From: a virus
DNA: 64,000 nt
IMG/VR virus record: IMGVR_UViG_3300036770_005052
Span: 62,001 to 126,000 of that record
Direction: 5' to 3' (one strand)
Numbering within the stretch: the stretch's first letter is position 1; each line of letters begins with the position of its first letter. Position numbers and translations under genes: made by a program. The notes beneath the pieces were generated by a model, which was given only the letters and a program-made list of their open reading frames with translations, had not been told where the DNA came from and did not search any database. Shown piece after piece: positions 15,742 through 25,285 of the stretch.

Positions 15742-17891
15742 TAGATCAATCATTACTTCAAAGTAATTTTATAGGAAGAGATGGATTTAAATGGTGGGTT
15801 GGACAAATTCCACCAATTGATTCTAATGGAAAGCAGTCAAATGGTGGCGGTTGGGGAAATAGAACAAAGGTTCGTATTTTTGGTTATCACCCTTACAATA
15901 CCACTGACCTTTCAAATGATGATCTTCCATGGGCTCAGATTCTTTTACCAACGACCTCTGGATCTGGTGGAGCAAATTATGCAGTAAATCCAAAACTTAG
16001 ACCTGGGGATGTTGTTTTTGGCTTTTTTCTTGATGGAGATAATGCACAAACTCCAGTAATTATTGGTTGTTTTGGTAGAACTGATCAAGTACCAAGTAAC
16101 GAATTTATAGCCCCATTTGTACCCTTTACTGGTTATACTAATAAAGTTTCTAGACCTAATGGATCTTTATATCCAAGTGAAGCAAGTGAAGATAATACTA
16201 AAGCTCAAAAATCCCCAAGAGATGTTCCCCCTTCGGTTATTGAAAAAATAAATTCCACAAAAGAAACTAAGGATGAGATTCCTTATTTTACTGGAGTTGG
16301 AAAAAAGATTGTATTTGCAAATACTTGCGATGATACTGCAATTAAAGGAATAATATCAGAAGTTACAAATTTATTAGATAAAGTACAAAATGGGTTAAGT
16401 AAAGTATTAAATGTTGCAAATGAAATAAGTCGTTCTGTTGAAAAAATAGTTTCAATTGCAAATAATATTGTTGGACAAATGTTCAATTCTCTTTATAATG
16501 CTTTAATACCAGTTCTTCAGAAAGGTCTAGATTTATTATATAAACAAGTTTATGCAAAAGTTCTTGCATTAACTTCAAATCCAATCGCAGCTCATTTAGC
16601 TGGAGTAGCAGCTCAAACTGCAATGGTTCCACCTGTTAAAACTCTAGAGCAAGCAATTCCTTGCGTAGCATCAAATGTTGTTAATGCTCTTGGTGGAGTT
16701 GTAAAAGATCTTTTAAATTCTGTTTTAAAAAATGTTGAAAATTTTGTTACATGTGTGGGTACTCAATTTGCAGGGACACTTATTAATCAAATTATAGAAA
16801 GCATTATGAGTGGTCTTTCGGGAGCTTTAAATGGTGTATCCAAAATATTATCTCCAGCATTTAATATTGTAAGTTTTTTACGTAGTGGAATTGATATTAT
16901 TAAATCAATTGGAGGATTATTTGATTGTAATCAATCCAAAACCAAATGTTCTGGTTTAGTCAAAGAATGGACAATTGGAAAAGGTGCAAAAAGTAGTGAA
17001 AATGAAAATGATTTGTTCAATAAAATAGTAAATGATATGAATGTTTCGGGATCTATTGGTCAAATTGATTTTGACCCATTTAATAAAGTAAGGAATGCAT
17101 CATTATATGATCCATTGGGATCATGTTATGTTGGAGAACCCATTTCTTGTGGTCCCCCTAAAGTTAAAATATTTGGTGGTGGTGGTTCAGGTGCAGTAGC
17201 CACTGCAATTTTAGGATCTTTTGCCAATAATATTTTGGGTGACGGTACAATTACTAGTCAAAGAACCGCCAGTATTATAGGAGTTAGACTTGACAATCCA
17301 GGTTCTGGTTATAGATACCCTCCTTTTGTAGAATTTGTTGATAATTGTAATCAAGGTTATGGTGCTGTTGCCAGATCATTAATAAATGAAAATGGGGAAA
17401 TAACTCAAATTTATATGGTTTCTGAAGGTGAGAACTATCCAGTTGGTGAAATTAATATAGACTCTTCTTCTCCTATTGCAGAAACAGATCCACAATATAA
17501 TACTTATGGCGTTATTAAAGTTTCTGTTGTGGATGGTGGTAGAGAATATTCGGCTATAGATTTTGGCACAGATGATTATGGAAATGTTTATAATTTAACA
17601 ATAGATGAAGAGACAGGTTCTATAATTAGTGCTGAGCCAGAATTACGACCATTAGTTAATCCTGAAGATTCTGGAGTTCCTTTACCAAATTCCCAATCCC
17701 CAGAACAAACTGTTATTAGAACTTTAATACCTTCGGAAGGTAGAGAAATAAATACTAATATAATATCAGATTTACCAGTTATAACAGTTAAATCTAAAAC
17801 TGGGGTTGGGGCAGTATTAAAGCCAATTATTGGTCAGATTTCAAATTCTCCTCAAGGAGAACTCAAAATAGTTGTTGATTGTGTAACATAA
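15738..17891 (+). CDS. gp5: Baseplate hub/spike protein gp5, OB-fold without lysozyme
   Basis: A 717-residue protein. Residues 10-125 are the gp5 OB-fold: FIGRDGFKWWVGQIPP, WGNRTKVRIFGYHP, LPWAQILLPTT and RPGDVVFGFFLDGDNAQTPVIIGCFGRT. T4 gp5 has a lysozyme domain after the OB-fold; here residues 200-400 are instead a hydrophobic helical region, and residues 450-717 are beta-rich with a GSGYRYPPFVEF module. Peptidoglycan cleavage is probably done by the tail lysozyme two genes upstream. The C-terminal spike is encoded separately by the next gene. Confidence 0.85.
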   Translation: MIDQSLLQSNFIGRDGFKWWVGQIPPIDSNGKQSNGGGWGNRTKVRIFGYHPYNTTDLSNDDLPWAQILLPTTSGSGGANYAVNPKLRPGDVVFGFFLDGDNAQTPVIIGCFGRTDQVPSNEFIAPFVPFTGYTNKVSRPNGSLYPSEASEDNTKAQKSPRDVPPSVIEKINSTKETKDEIPYFTGVGKKIVFANTCDDTAIKGIISEVTNLLDKVQNGLSKVLNVANEISRSVEKIVSIANNIVGQMFNSLYNALIPVLQKGLDLLYKQVYAKVLALTSNPIAAHLAGVAAQTAMVPPVKTLEQAIPCVASNVVNALGGVVKDLLNSVLKNVENFVTCVGTQFAGTLINQIIESIMSGLSGALNGVSKILSPAFNIVSFLRSGIDIIKSIGGLFDCNQSKTKCSGLVKEWTIGKGAKSSENENDLFNKIVNDMNVSGSIGQIDFDPFNKVRNASLYDPLGSCYVGEPISCGPPKVKIFGGGGSGAVATAILGSFANNILGDGTITSQRTASIIGVRLDNPGSGYRYPPFVEFVDNCNQGYGAVARSLINENGEITQIYMVSEGENYPVGEINIDSSSPIAETDPQYNTYGVIKVSVVDGGREYSAIDFGTDDYGNVYNLTIDEETGSIISAEPELRPLVNPEDSGVPLPNSQSPEQTVIRTLIPSEGREINTNIISDLPVITVKSKTGVGAVLKPIIGQISNSPQGELKIVVDCVT

Positions 17892-18446
17892 ATGGCAGAA
17901 AGACCTAAGCAAAATTGGGAAGCTAGAGACATTTCTAGTTTTGGACCAAAATTTAGAGTAGATATTAATAACCCCCAAATGGGTTATAATAGTACAAATG
18001 TTTATGCTTTTTATGGTGTAACAGATGGAAATGATATAAATTTTTCTGGAGTTACGGAAGCAGGAAATTATAGAATTTATAATGATAGGTACATTGAAAT
18101 TATTGCAGGAAATAAAGAAAGTAGCGATGGAGTAGATATTGTAATTGCAGGGATGAATGGAGATGTTACTATTACTGCAATGAGAAATGGTGCGGTTAGA
18201 ATTAAAGGAAAAACTATAATGATAGACGCAGATGAAGATGTAGATATTAAAGCAGGTAGAAATATTACAGCTTCATCTGGATCAGGAAGAATATTAATGA
18301 AAGGTAATAAAATTGACACAAGTGCATTAACTGGAAATGCTATAAAAGAAACTTTTGGAATGCAAGTATTTTCAAAGAGTTTTGTTGGTGGCGATATTGT
18401 TGACAAAGCATTCAATGTTGCAACTACTTTTTTGAAGGGAAATTAA
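17892..18446 (+). CDS. Spike beta-helix protein (gp5C-like)
   Basis: A 184-residue protein. Residues 60-150 form a repeating beta pattern with V/I and G/N/D alternation (VDIVIAGMNGDVTITA, AVRIKGKTIMIDADEDVDIK), typical of the triple-stranded beta-helix of T4 gp5 C-terminus and VgrG-type spikes. It starts directly after the gp5 stop, so the membrane-piercing spike seems to be a separate polypeptide. No PAAR-like tip is obvious within it. Confidence 0.7.
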   Translation: MAERPKQNWEARDISSFGPKFRVDINNPQMGYNSTNVYAFYGVTDGNDINFSGVTEAGNYRIYNDRYIEIIAGNKESSDGVDIVIAGMNGDVTITAMRNGAVRIKGKTIMIDADEDVDIKAGRNITASSGSGRILMKGNKIDTSALTGNAIKETFGMQVFSKSFVGGDIVDKAFNVATTFLKGN

Positions 18447-18447
18447 T

Positions 18448-21400
18448 ATGGAAAGGGATATTGAAGTATTTGGTAATGAAGTTTATTTCAATGAAAGAGT
18501 AACTTTTTATAAAAATAATTTTCAATCTTCAAAATATCAACTTTCTGAAATATGGGAATCTGAAAATGAAATTCTTCCTGAAGGATCTTTAGGTGTAGAA
18601 TCTGACACAAACTTTTTTAAGTTTGGAGATGGGGCTACTAGATGGAATGATTTGCCATATGCCTCAACAAACAGTATTCAAGGAACTCAAGGACTTCAGG
18701 GAGTAGGATATCAAGGATCACAAGGTCTTCAAGGAAATCAAGGTATTTCTGGAGCTTTTGCCGGAAAAGGAGACCAAGGTACTCAAGGTCTACAAGGATC
18801 TCAAGGTCTACAAGGATCTCAAGGTCTACAAGGATCTCAAGGATCTCAAGGATTACAAGGATTACAAGGAAACCAAGGAAACCAAGGAAATCAGGGATTA
18901 CAAGGAAACCAAGGATTCCAGGGTGGTCAAGGTTTACAAGGTTTTGCAAATCAAGGATCACAAGGTAATCAAGGTCTTCAAGGGAATCAAGGAATTCAAG
19001 GAGTTCAAGGATTCTTAAGTAACTTCCAAGGAACGCAAGGTATTCAAGGTTCTCAAGGATTTCAGGGGTTACAAGGTAATCAAGGAACACAAGGTAATCA
19101 AGGAATTCAAGGTAGGCAAGGAACTCAGGGTAATCAAGGTCTTCAAGGGAATCAAGGAATTCAAGGACTTCAAGGACCTTTAAGTAACTTTCAAGGAACC
19201 CAAGGTAATCAAGGGACACAAGGACTACAAGGACTACAAGGACGCCAAGGTCTACAAGGGTCAATTGGTTCTCAAGGAACTCAAGGATTCCAGGGAATAC
19301 AGGGTAATCAAGGTCTTCAAGGACTTGATGGTGCTTTTGCCGGTCAAGGTGTCCAAGGTCTTCAAGGAATACAAGGTCGTCAAGGTGCTCAAGGATTAGC
19401 AAATCAAGGAGTGCAAGGAAGAATCGGTTCTCAAGGATTCCAAGGAATTCAGGGTCGTCAAGGTGCTCAGGGTCGTCAAGGAACACAGGGACCTTTAAGT
19501 AACTTCCAAGGAACTCAAGGAGCTCAAAGTTCTCAAGGAACCCAAGGACTTCAGGGTAATCAAGGAACTCAAGGATTCCAGGGAATACAGGGCAATCAAG
19601 CTTCACAGGGACGCCAGGGATCTCAGGGTTTAAGTACTCAAGGTTCTCAAGGTATTCAGGGTCGCCAAAGTGCTCAAGGTTTACAAGGATTACAAGGACG
19701 CCAAGGATCTCAAGGATCTCAAGGATTACAGGGTGATCAAGGTACTCAAGGTAATCAAGGACTGCAAGGTAATCAAGGACTTCAGGGTAATCAAGGTAAT
19801 CAAGGATTGCAAGGCAATCAAGGACTTCAGGGTAATCAAGGAAACCAAGGACTCCAGGGTAATCAAGGTGTTCAAGGTAATCAAGGTCTTCAAGGTAGCC
19901 AAGGTACTCAAGGTAATCAAGGACTCCAAGGTAATCAAGGACTCCAAGGACTGCAAGGCAATCAAGGACTTCAGGGTAATCAAGGAAACCAAGGGCTCCA
20001 GGGTAATCAAGGTTTACAAGGTAACCAAGGTTTACAAGGACTCCAAGGTTTACAAGGACTTCAAGGTCGCCAAGGTGGTCAAGGAGTTCAAGGAAATCAG
20101 GGACTGCAAGGAAATCAGGGATTGCAAGGAAATCAGGGACTTCAAGCTAATCAGGGTCTTCAAGGTCTTCAGGGACTTCAAGCTAATCAGGGTCTTCAAG
20201 GTCTTCAGGGTCTTCAAGGTCTTCAGGGTCTTCAAGGTCTTCAGGGTCTTCAAGGTTCTCTAAGTAATTTCCAAGGAACTCAAGGACTTCAAGGTAATCA
20301 AGGTCTTCAAGGACCTCAAGGACTTTCTGGAGAATTTGCTGGACAAGGAACGCAAGGAACGCAAGGACTCCAAGGTTCTCAAGGTTTACAAGGTCTTCAA
20401 GGTTTACAAGGTCTTCAAGGACCTTTAAGTAATTTCCAAGGAACTCAAGGACTTCAAGGACCTTTAAGTAATTTCCAAGGAACTCAAGGTAATCAAGGTC
20501 TTCAGGGGCTTCAGGGGCTTCAAGGGCTTCAGGGGCTTCAAGGACTTCAGGGTAATCAAGGATTGCAAGGAACTCAAGGTAATCAAGGTCTTCAGGGTCT
20601 TCAGGGTCTTCAAGGATCCTTAAGTAACTTCCAAGGAACACAAGGTAACCAAGGTGCTCAAGCAACTCAGGGTGCTCAAGGAACTCAAGCAAATCAAGGA
20701 ATGCAAGGTCTTCAAGGACCTTTAAGTAACTTCCAAGGAACTCAGGGAAATCAAGGTGTTCAAGGTAATCAAGGTCTTCAAGGTAACCAAGGTACTCAAG
20801 GTAATCAAGGCTTACAAGGTCTTCAAGGATCACAAGGTCTTCAGGGAATGCAAGGTAGTCAAGGACTTCAAGGACCTTTAAGTAACTTTCAAGGAACCCA
20901 AGGTAATCAAGGGACACAAGGACTACAAGGACTACAAGGACGCCAAGGATCTCAAGGATCTCAAGGATTGCAAGGTAATCAAGGAAATCAAGGGCTTCAA
21001 GGGCGCCAAGGTTCTCAGGGAACACAAGGACTTCAAGGTTCTCAGGGAACACAAGGACTTCAAGGTTCTCAGGGAACACAAGGTTTACAAGGTATTGGAA
21101 TTCAAGGTCCACAGGGAACTCAAGGAACTCAAGGACTTCAAGGTCTTCAAGGTATACAAGGATTACAGGGATTGCAAGGAATTCCAGGCTCAGGAATTAT
21201 TTTTATTCAAGATGAAAACGATCTAGATAAAACTTTTTATCCTTCATTTTTAGAACAAACAAGTGGAACAACAAGCACAGAATATGTTTCTTCTGAAAAA
21301 TTAGTTTTCAATCCTTCTTCTGGAAGTATTGGTATAGGCACAAGTATTATTACAAATACACTTACTGTTGCAGGAACAGCTACTGCAACCTCATATTTTG

Positions 21401-24400
21401 GAGAGGGAGTTAATCTTGTCGGTATTGTAACCCAGTTAGTTCCTGGAATTGGTATTGACATTACTAGCACACAAAATCCAGGAAAGGGTGTAGTCAAGGT
21501 AGATGCATACAGACCTGTTGGTAAAACAATATACGTATCTCAAAATGGTGATGATAATAATACTGGATTAGCAGAAAATTATCCAAAGAGAACTATAAAA
21601 GCTGCAGCTTCTGTTGCCTTATTTGGTGATACAATTAAAGTTTTCCCCGGATCATATGTAGAAGATAACCCAATTGTATTATCAAAAACAGTATCAGTTG
21701 AAGGCACTGAACTTAGAAACTGTGTAGTTACTCCAAGAAATTTAAATCAAGATTTATTCCATGTTAATAATGGTTGCCATATTACTGATGCGAGTTTTAT
21801 TGGCGCTCCCATGACAAATGGAGCTGCTGCTGTTGCTCTTCAACCATTGTCAGGAGTTGCGACTGATAGATTTTTTGATGCGGCAAGAATGATTCGTTTT
21901 AATTTGGATTATATTGCTCAAGAATCTGTTGGATTCTTGACAAGTGGATTTAGTGGATTTGCAGGTAGTCATAGGGAGCAAGATGCAGCTAAACTTATTG
22001 ATTCTAACTTAAATTATATTTCAAGCGAAGCAGTCGGATTCTTAACATCTCCTTCTGGATATAACTTTACTTTAAACAATAGTGATTATACCAACTGTAG
22101 AGAGGATATTGTCAGCATTATGCAGGCAGTTTCTTATGATTTGAAAGCAAATAGTAATCGCAAATCAATCGGAGCAGGTTATTCTTACTTTAATAACTCG
22201 GGTGGATTAATTCATATTACTGGAGTTGGTGTTTCTGAGGCAACTATTGCCACACTCGATTATGCAGCTGGAATTGCAACTTATATTATCAATAATCAAA
22301 CACCTCCAATTTCTTATCAGGGAGTGGGTAATAGTATACCACAAGTTAAAAATCTTTCAGTAATTCAAGTAGAAGGTGGGTGTGTAGGTGTAGGTACGAC
22401 TATTGGACAATTAGTTGGAATTGTAACTAATATGATTGGTGCAGGAACGACATTAAATGCACCTTCAGTGAGATATGGAGTTACATTAGAAAGTCAAGAT
22501 TGTGCTGACGATATTAAGAGTATATGGAAGTGTATAATTTTTGATATTACTAGAGGAGGAAATTCAAAATCTGTTTCGGCTGGAAGTGCATATTATGATG
22601 AGGAATGGAATTTGAAATCTGGAATCTTAAAAAATCCAGATGAAGTTAAACAAACTATAGCTACTATAGATTATTCTTTTAACGTCGCAAGAGCAATAAT
22701 TAACAATTGCTCTTGGGGAGGATATCCCGTAGGTCTAGGGACAATAGTTGTAAATGCATCATATAATGAAAATACAGGCATTACTACAATAACTGCAATA
22801 AATCATGGATTATCAAATAATGACCCAGTTAAAATTGTTGGTTTAGGGTTTACTTGTCCATCAGGTCCAGGTACAATAATATATCCTAGCGGAACTTATG
22901 GTTATGTCTTCCCTGTAAAAAATGTTTTAAATTCTGATACTTTTGAAGTAGTTGTTGGACAATCTACATTACCACACACGTATGTTTCTGGTGGAACTGC
23001 TCAAAAGTATACTAGTTTCCAAACAAAATTTACGCAAGTTAAAGATCTTGCAATGCAAGTTGATTCTGAAACTGGATTTAATAATGTAATTACTTCTTGT
23101 TCGGATGTTGCATCTGCACTTAAAACATGTATAGGTATAGTAACTTCTATTGTTGGATTTGGTTCAACTGCATTTTCATATGTTGGATTTAATACAACAT
23201 ATCCTGGAAATAGAGGTAAGGGATTTGATACTATTGTTGGTGTTACAAGCGCATTGTATGAAGAAACATCTGGAAAGACTACAATTAAAGCTCCTGGACT
23301 ACCAGTCAAGGTTGGCGATTTAATTGAAGTTAGAAATCTCACATTCTCTTGTTCATCTGGGGGACCAACATTAACACAAAAATTCCCATCAGGTTATTAT
23401 GGATATGAATTTTATATTACTAAAATTAATCAAGATGAGTCATTTGAAATTTACACTGGAGTAAGTACTATTCCTCATACATATGTTTCTGGTGGTTATG
23501 TCATAAATCGTACAATAGGCGTCACAACTGCTCAATATGATAATATCACAGGAATTACTACAATTACTGCACCTGGTTTAATTGTTAAGACAGGGGATAT
23601 AATTACGTTAAGAGATTTAGAATTCTCATGTTCAAGTGGTGCGGGAACAACTACTTTGTATCCTACAGGAAATAGAGGATATGCTTTTGAAGTTTTATCT
23701 ACAGTCAATGAAAAAGATACTTTTACTGTAAATGTAGGATCATCAACTATTCCGCACAATTATGTTTCTGGAGGAGTTGTTATTCCACCTTACTCTAAGG
23801 GTGTTGGTCCAATCACACAAGGTCCATATGTAAGAAATTGCACCAACTTTATAGCAGATAGTATTGGAATGAAAGTTGATGGTTTCTCTGCTGAGCCAGG
23901 AGATCAAGATGATATCGGTGTTACTGGAACAATGAGTGTTGACTCATACACCCAATATAATCAAGGTGGTATTGGAGTTTCTATCACAAATGGTGCATAT
24001 ACCCAATTAGTTTCTATCTTTACAATCTGCGATGACATTGGAATCTTTACAAAGTCTGGTGGACAGTGTGATATTACAAACTCAAATTGTTCTTTTGGTA
24101 ATTATGGTCTAGTATCAGATGGTGTTGGCGATTACACTACTAAGTCAATATATAGATTTACTGGAGAAGTTGTTGAGGACACTGAAGAAGAAACAGCAAC
24201 GGTTGTTATTTCAGGAGTCGGTACTTATAGACCTTATGATGGTCAAGCAATATATTTTGGAGAACTATACTATCAGGTAAATACAATTAATGTTACCAAT
24301 GGTGGAAATGGTTACAATCCAGATAATCCACCAGTGGTTACAATTAGTTCTCCTGAAGGACCTAATGGAATTACTGCAGAAGCATCCGCAAATGTTAATG

Positions 24401-24912
24401 AATTTGGTCGCATATCATCAATTGATATCATCAGTAATGGTAGCCAATATTTAAATCCACCGTCAATTACTATAGATGGTAATGGAGGAGCCACTGCAGA
24501 AGCTGTTATGTATCCACTATACTACAGCATTGAATCCGCTTCACTCCCTTCAGCAGGAATTTCAACGGTGGTTCTGACACAAAATCTAAATAGTATTATT
24601 GGAGCAGGAACTACTGTTTATTTTTCCAGATTAAGTCTCCAAATTGCCACCTCAATATCACTTGAATGGGTTGGTTCTGGTACAAATATCAACACAGCAA
24701 AACCAGCATTAGGTGGAGTTACGATTCAAGCAAATGAAGTCGATAAGAGAAATGGTGGTCAAGTTGTTTATACAAGCACAAACCAAGCAGGTAACTTCCA
24801 AATTGGTGAAGGTATTGTTATCAACCAGCTTACTGGAACTATTAGTGGAAGATCCTTTAGTCAAAGTTTGTTAAATACAGTAACACCATTGATTATTGCT
24901 TTAGGTAGATAA
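18448..24912 (+). CDS. Giant collagen-like tail fibre protein (2154 aa)
   Basis: N-terminal residues 1-74 form an attachment-type domain with LPEGSLGVESDTNFFKFGDGATRWNDLPYA, a motif shared by many phage fibre N-termini. Residues 75-914 are collagen-like (see repeat entry). The rest is beta-structured: a VGKTIYVSQNGDDNNTGL start of a right-handed beta-helix region, a helix-containing insert with repeated ATIDYAAGIATYII-like units, three tandem modules of about 90 residues each ending in STIPHTYVSGG (about 22740-23790), a GNGYNPDNPPVVTI module, and a conserved end TNQAGNFQIGEGIVINQLTG. Probably a long host-contacting fibre. Frame and length are certain; its place on the virion is inferred. Confidence 0.88.
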   Translation: MERDIEVFGNEVYFNERVTFYKNNFQSSKYQLSEIWESENEILPEGSLGVESDTNFFKFGDGATRWNDLPYASTNSIQGTQGLQGVGYQGSQGLQGNQGISGAFAGKGDQGTQGLQGSQGLQGSQGLQGSQGSQGLQGLQGNQGNQGNQGLQGNQGFQGGQGLQGFANQGSQGNQGLQGNQGIQGVQGFLSNFQGTQGIQGSQGFQGLQGNQGTQGNQGIQGRQGTQGNQGLQGNQGIQGLQGPLSNFQGTQGNQGTQGLQGLQGRQGLQGSIGSQGTQGFQGIQGNQGLQGLDGAFAGQGVQGLQGIQGRQGAQGLANQGVQGRIGSQGFQGIQGRQGAQGRQGTQGPLSNFQGTQGAQSSQGTQGLQGNQGTQGFQGIQGNQASQGRQGSQGLSTQGSQGIQGRQSAQGLQGLQGRQGSQGSQGLQGDQGTQGNQGLQGNQGLQGNQGNQGLQGNQGLQGNQGNQGLQGNQGVQGNQGLQGSQGTQGNQGLQGNQGLQGLQGNQGLQGNQGNQGLQGNQGLQGNQGLQGLQGLQGLQGRQGGQGVQGNQGLQGNQGLQGNQGLQANQGLQGLQGLQANQGLQGLQGLQGLQGLQGLQGLQGSLSNFQGTQGLQGNQGLQGPQGLSGEFAGQGTQGTQGLQGSQGLQGLQGLQGLQGPLSNFQGTQGLQGPLSNFQGTQGNQGLQGLQGLQGLQGLQGLQGNQGLQGTQGNQGLQGLQGLQGSLSNFQGTQGNQGAQATQGAQGTQANQGMQGLQGPLSNFQGTQGNQGVQGNQGLQGNQGTQGNQGLQGLQGSQGLQGMQGSQGLQGPLSNFQGTQGNQGTQGLQGLQGRQGSQGSQGLQGNQGNQGLQGRQGSQGTQGLQGSQGTQGLQGSQGTQGLQGIGIQGPQGTQGTQGLQGLQGIQGLQGLQGIPGSGIIFIQDENDLDKTFYPSFLEQTSGTTSTEYVSSEKLVFNPSSGSIGIGTSIITNTLTVAGTATATSYFGEGVNLVGIVTQLVPGIGIDITSTQNPGKGVVKVDAYRPVGKTIYVSQNGDDNNTGLAENYPKRTIKAAASVALFGDTIKVFPGSYVEDNPIVLSKTVSVEGTELRNCVVTPRNLNQDLFHVNNGCHITDASFIGAPMTNGAAAVALQPLSGVATDRFFDAARMIRFNLDYIAQESVGFLTSGFSGFAGSHREQDAAKLIDSNLNYISSEAVGFLTSPSGYNFTLNNSDYTNCREDIVSIMQAVSYDLKANSNRKSIGAGYSYFNNSGGLIHITGVGVSEATIATLDYAAGIATYIINNQTPPISYQGVGNSIPQVKNLSVIQVEGGCVGVGTTIGQLVGIVTNMIGAGTTLNAPSVRYGVTLESQDCADDIKSIWKCIIFDITRGGNSKSVSAGSAYYDEEWNLKSGILKNPDEVKQTIATIDYSFNVARAIINNCSWGGYPVGLGTIVVNASYNENTGITTITAINHGLSNNDPVKIVGLGFTCPSGPGTIIYPSGTYGYVFPVKNVLNSDTFEVVVGQSTLPHTYVSGGTAQKYTSFQTKFTQVKDLAMQVDSETGFNNVITSCSDVASALKTCIGIVTSIVGFGSTAFSYVGFNTTYPGNRGKGFDTIVGVTSALYEETSGKTTIKAPGLPVKVGDLIEVRNLTFSCSSGGPTLTQKFPSGYYGYEFYITKINQDESFEIYTGVSTIPHTYVSGGYVINRTIGVTTAQYDNITGITTITAPGLIVKTGDIITLRDLEFSCSSGAGTTTLYPTGNRGYAFEVLSTVNEKDTFTVNVGSSTIPHNYVSGGVVIPPYSKGVGPITQGPYVRNCTNFIADSIGMKVDGFSAEPGDQDDIGVTGTMSVDSYTQYNQGGIGVSITNGAYTQLVSIFTICDDIGIFTKSGGQCDITNSNCSFGNYGLVSDGVGDYTTKSIYRFTGEVVEDTEEETATVVISGVGTYRPYDGQAIYFGELYYQVNTINVTNGGNGYNPDNPPVVTISSPEGPNGITAEASANVNEFGRISSIDIISNGSQYLNPPSITIDGNGGATAEAVMYPLYYSIESASLPSAGISTVVLTQNLNSIIGAGTTVYFSRLSLQIATSISLEWVGSGTNINTAKPALGGVTIQANEVDKRNGGQVVYTSTNQAGNFQIGEGIVINQLTGTISGRSFSQSLLNTVTPLIIALGR
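18670..21190 (+). repeat. Collagen-like Gly-X-Gln tandem repeat, first fibre
   Basis: About 280 nine-base units CAAGGNNNN encode Gly-X-Gln triplets, with X mainly Leu, Asn, Thr, Ser, Ile, Arg or Val. Pro and Lys are nearly absent and the third position is almost always Gln. Nine breaks of the type (P/S/F)LSNFQGTQG interrupt the triplet register. All six frames are largely open here because of the short period, so other frames should not be read as genes. Confidence 0.95.
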
Positions 24913-24913
24913 A

Positions 24914-25276
24914 ATGGCAGCAGTAGCACTTAATAAATTCAGAACAATTAGAGTTGGTATAACCACCAATAATGTAGGAATATACACTTGTCCAATTGGT
25001 GTTGCTTCCATTGTTATTTTGTCTCAAGTTACAAATATTTCAACTGGAGCCGCAACAAGTACATACACTGTTACTGCTTATCATTCTCGCTCAAAGGAAG
25101 CTCCAAATACAGATTATAAATTTGCAAATGCGGTCCCAATTCCACCAAATGATAGTTATACTTTAGTTTCTGATGGAAGATTGGCATTAGAAACTAATGA
25201 TGTAATTAAAGTTCAGAGCAATGCAAATGGAGCATTAACTTTGCTTTTAAGTGTTTTAGAAACTGCAAAACAATAA
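24914..25276 (+). CDS. Small virion structural protein (120 aa)
   Basis: A 120-residue beta-rich protein (MAAVALNKFRTIRVGITTNN...) with IYTCPIGVASIVILSQVTNIS and VPIPPNDSYTLVSDGRLALETND segments. The layout is that of small jelly-roll-like virion proteins seen between fibre genes in cyanophages. It sits one base after the first collagen fibre and nine bases before the second. Its role may be to connect or cap fibres, which is inferred only from position. Confidence 0.6.
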   Translation: MAAVALNKFRTIRVGITTNNVGIYTCPIGVASIVILSQVTNISTGAATSTYTVTAYHSRSKEAPNTDYKFANAVPIPPNDSYTLVSDGRLALETNDVIKVQSNANGALTLLLSVLETAKQ

Positions 25277-25285
25277 TTAAGATTT

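Noticed and set aside
18638-21112. Long open frames in other phases and on the minus strand of the collagen regions, some over 300 codons
   Set aside because: They arise from the nine-base CAAGGNNNN period. Their products are repetitive Lys/Val/Tyr or Leu/Glu/Asp strings with no ribosome site or plausible fold, and the same effect occurs in the second fibre.
18670-21190. CRISPR-like array suggested by dense short repeats
   Set aside because: The repeats are nine bases long, in frame and translated as Gly-X-Gln; there are no spacers of constant length.
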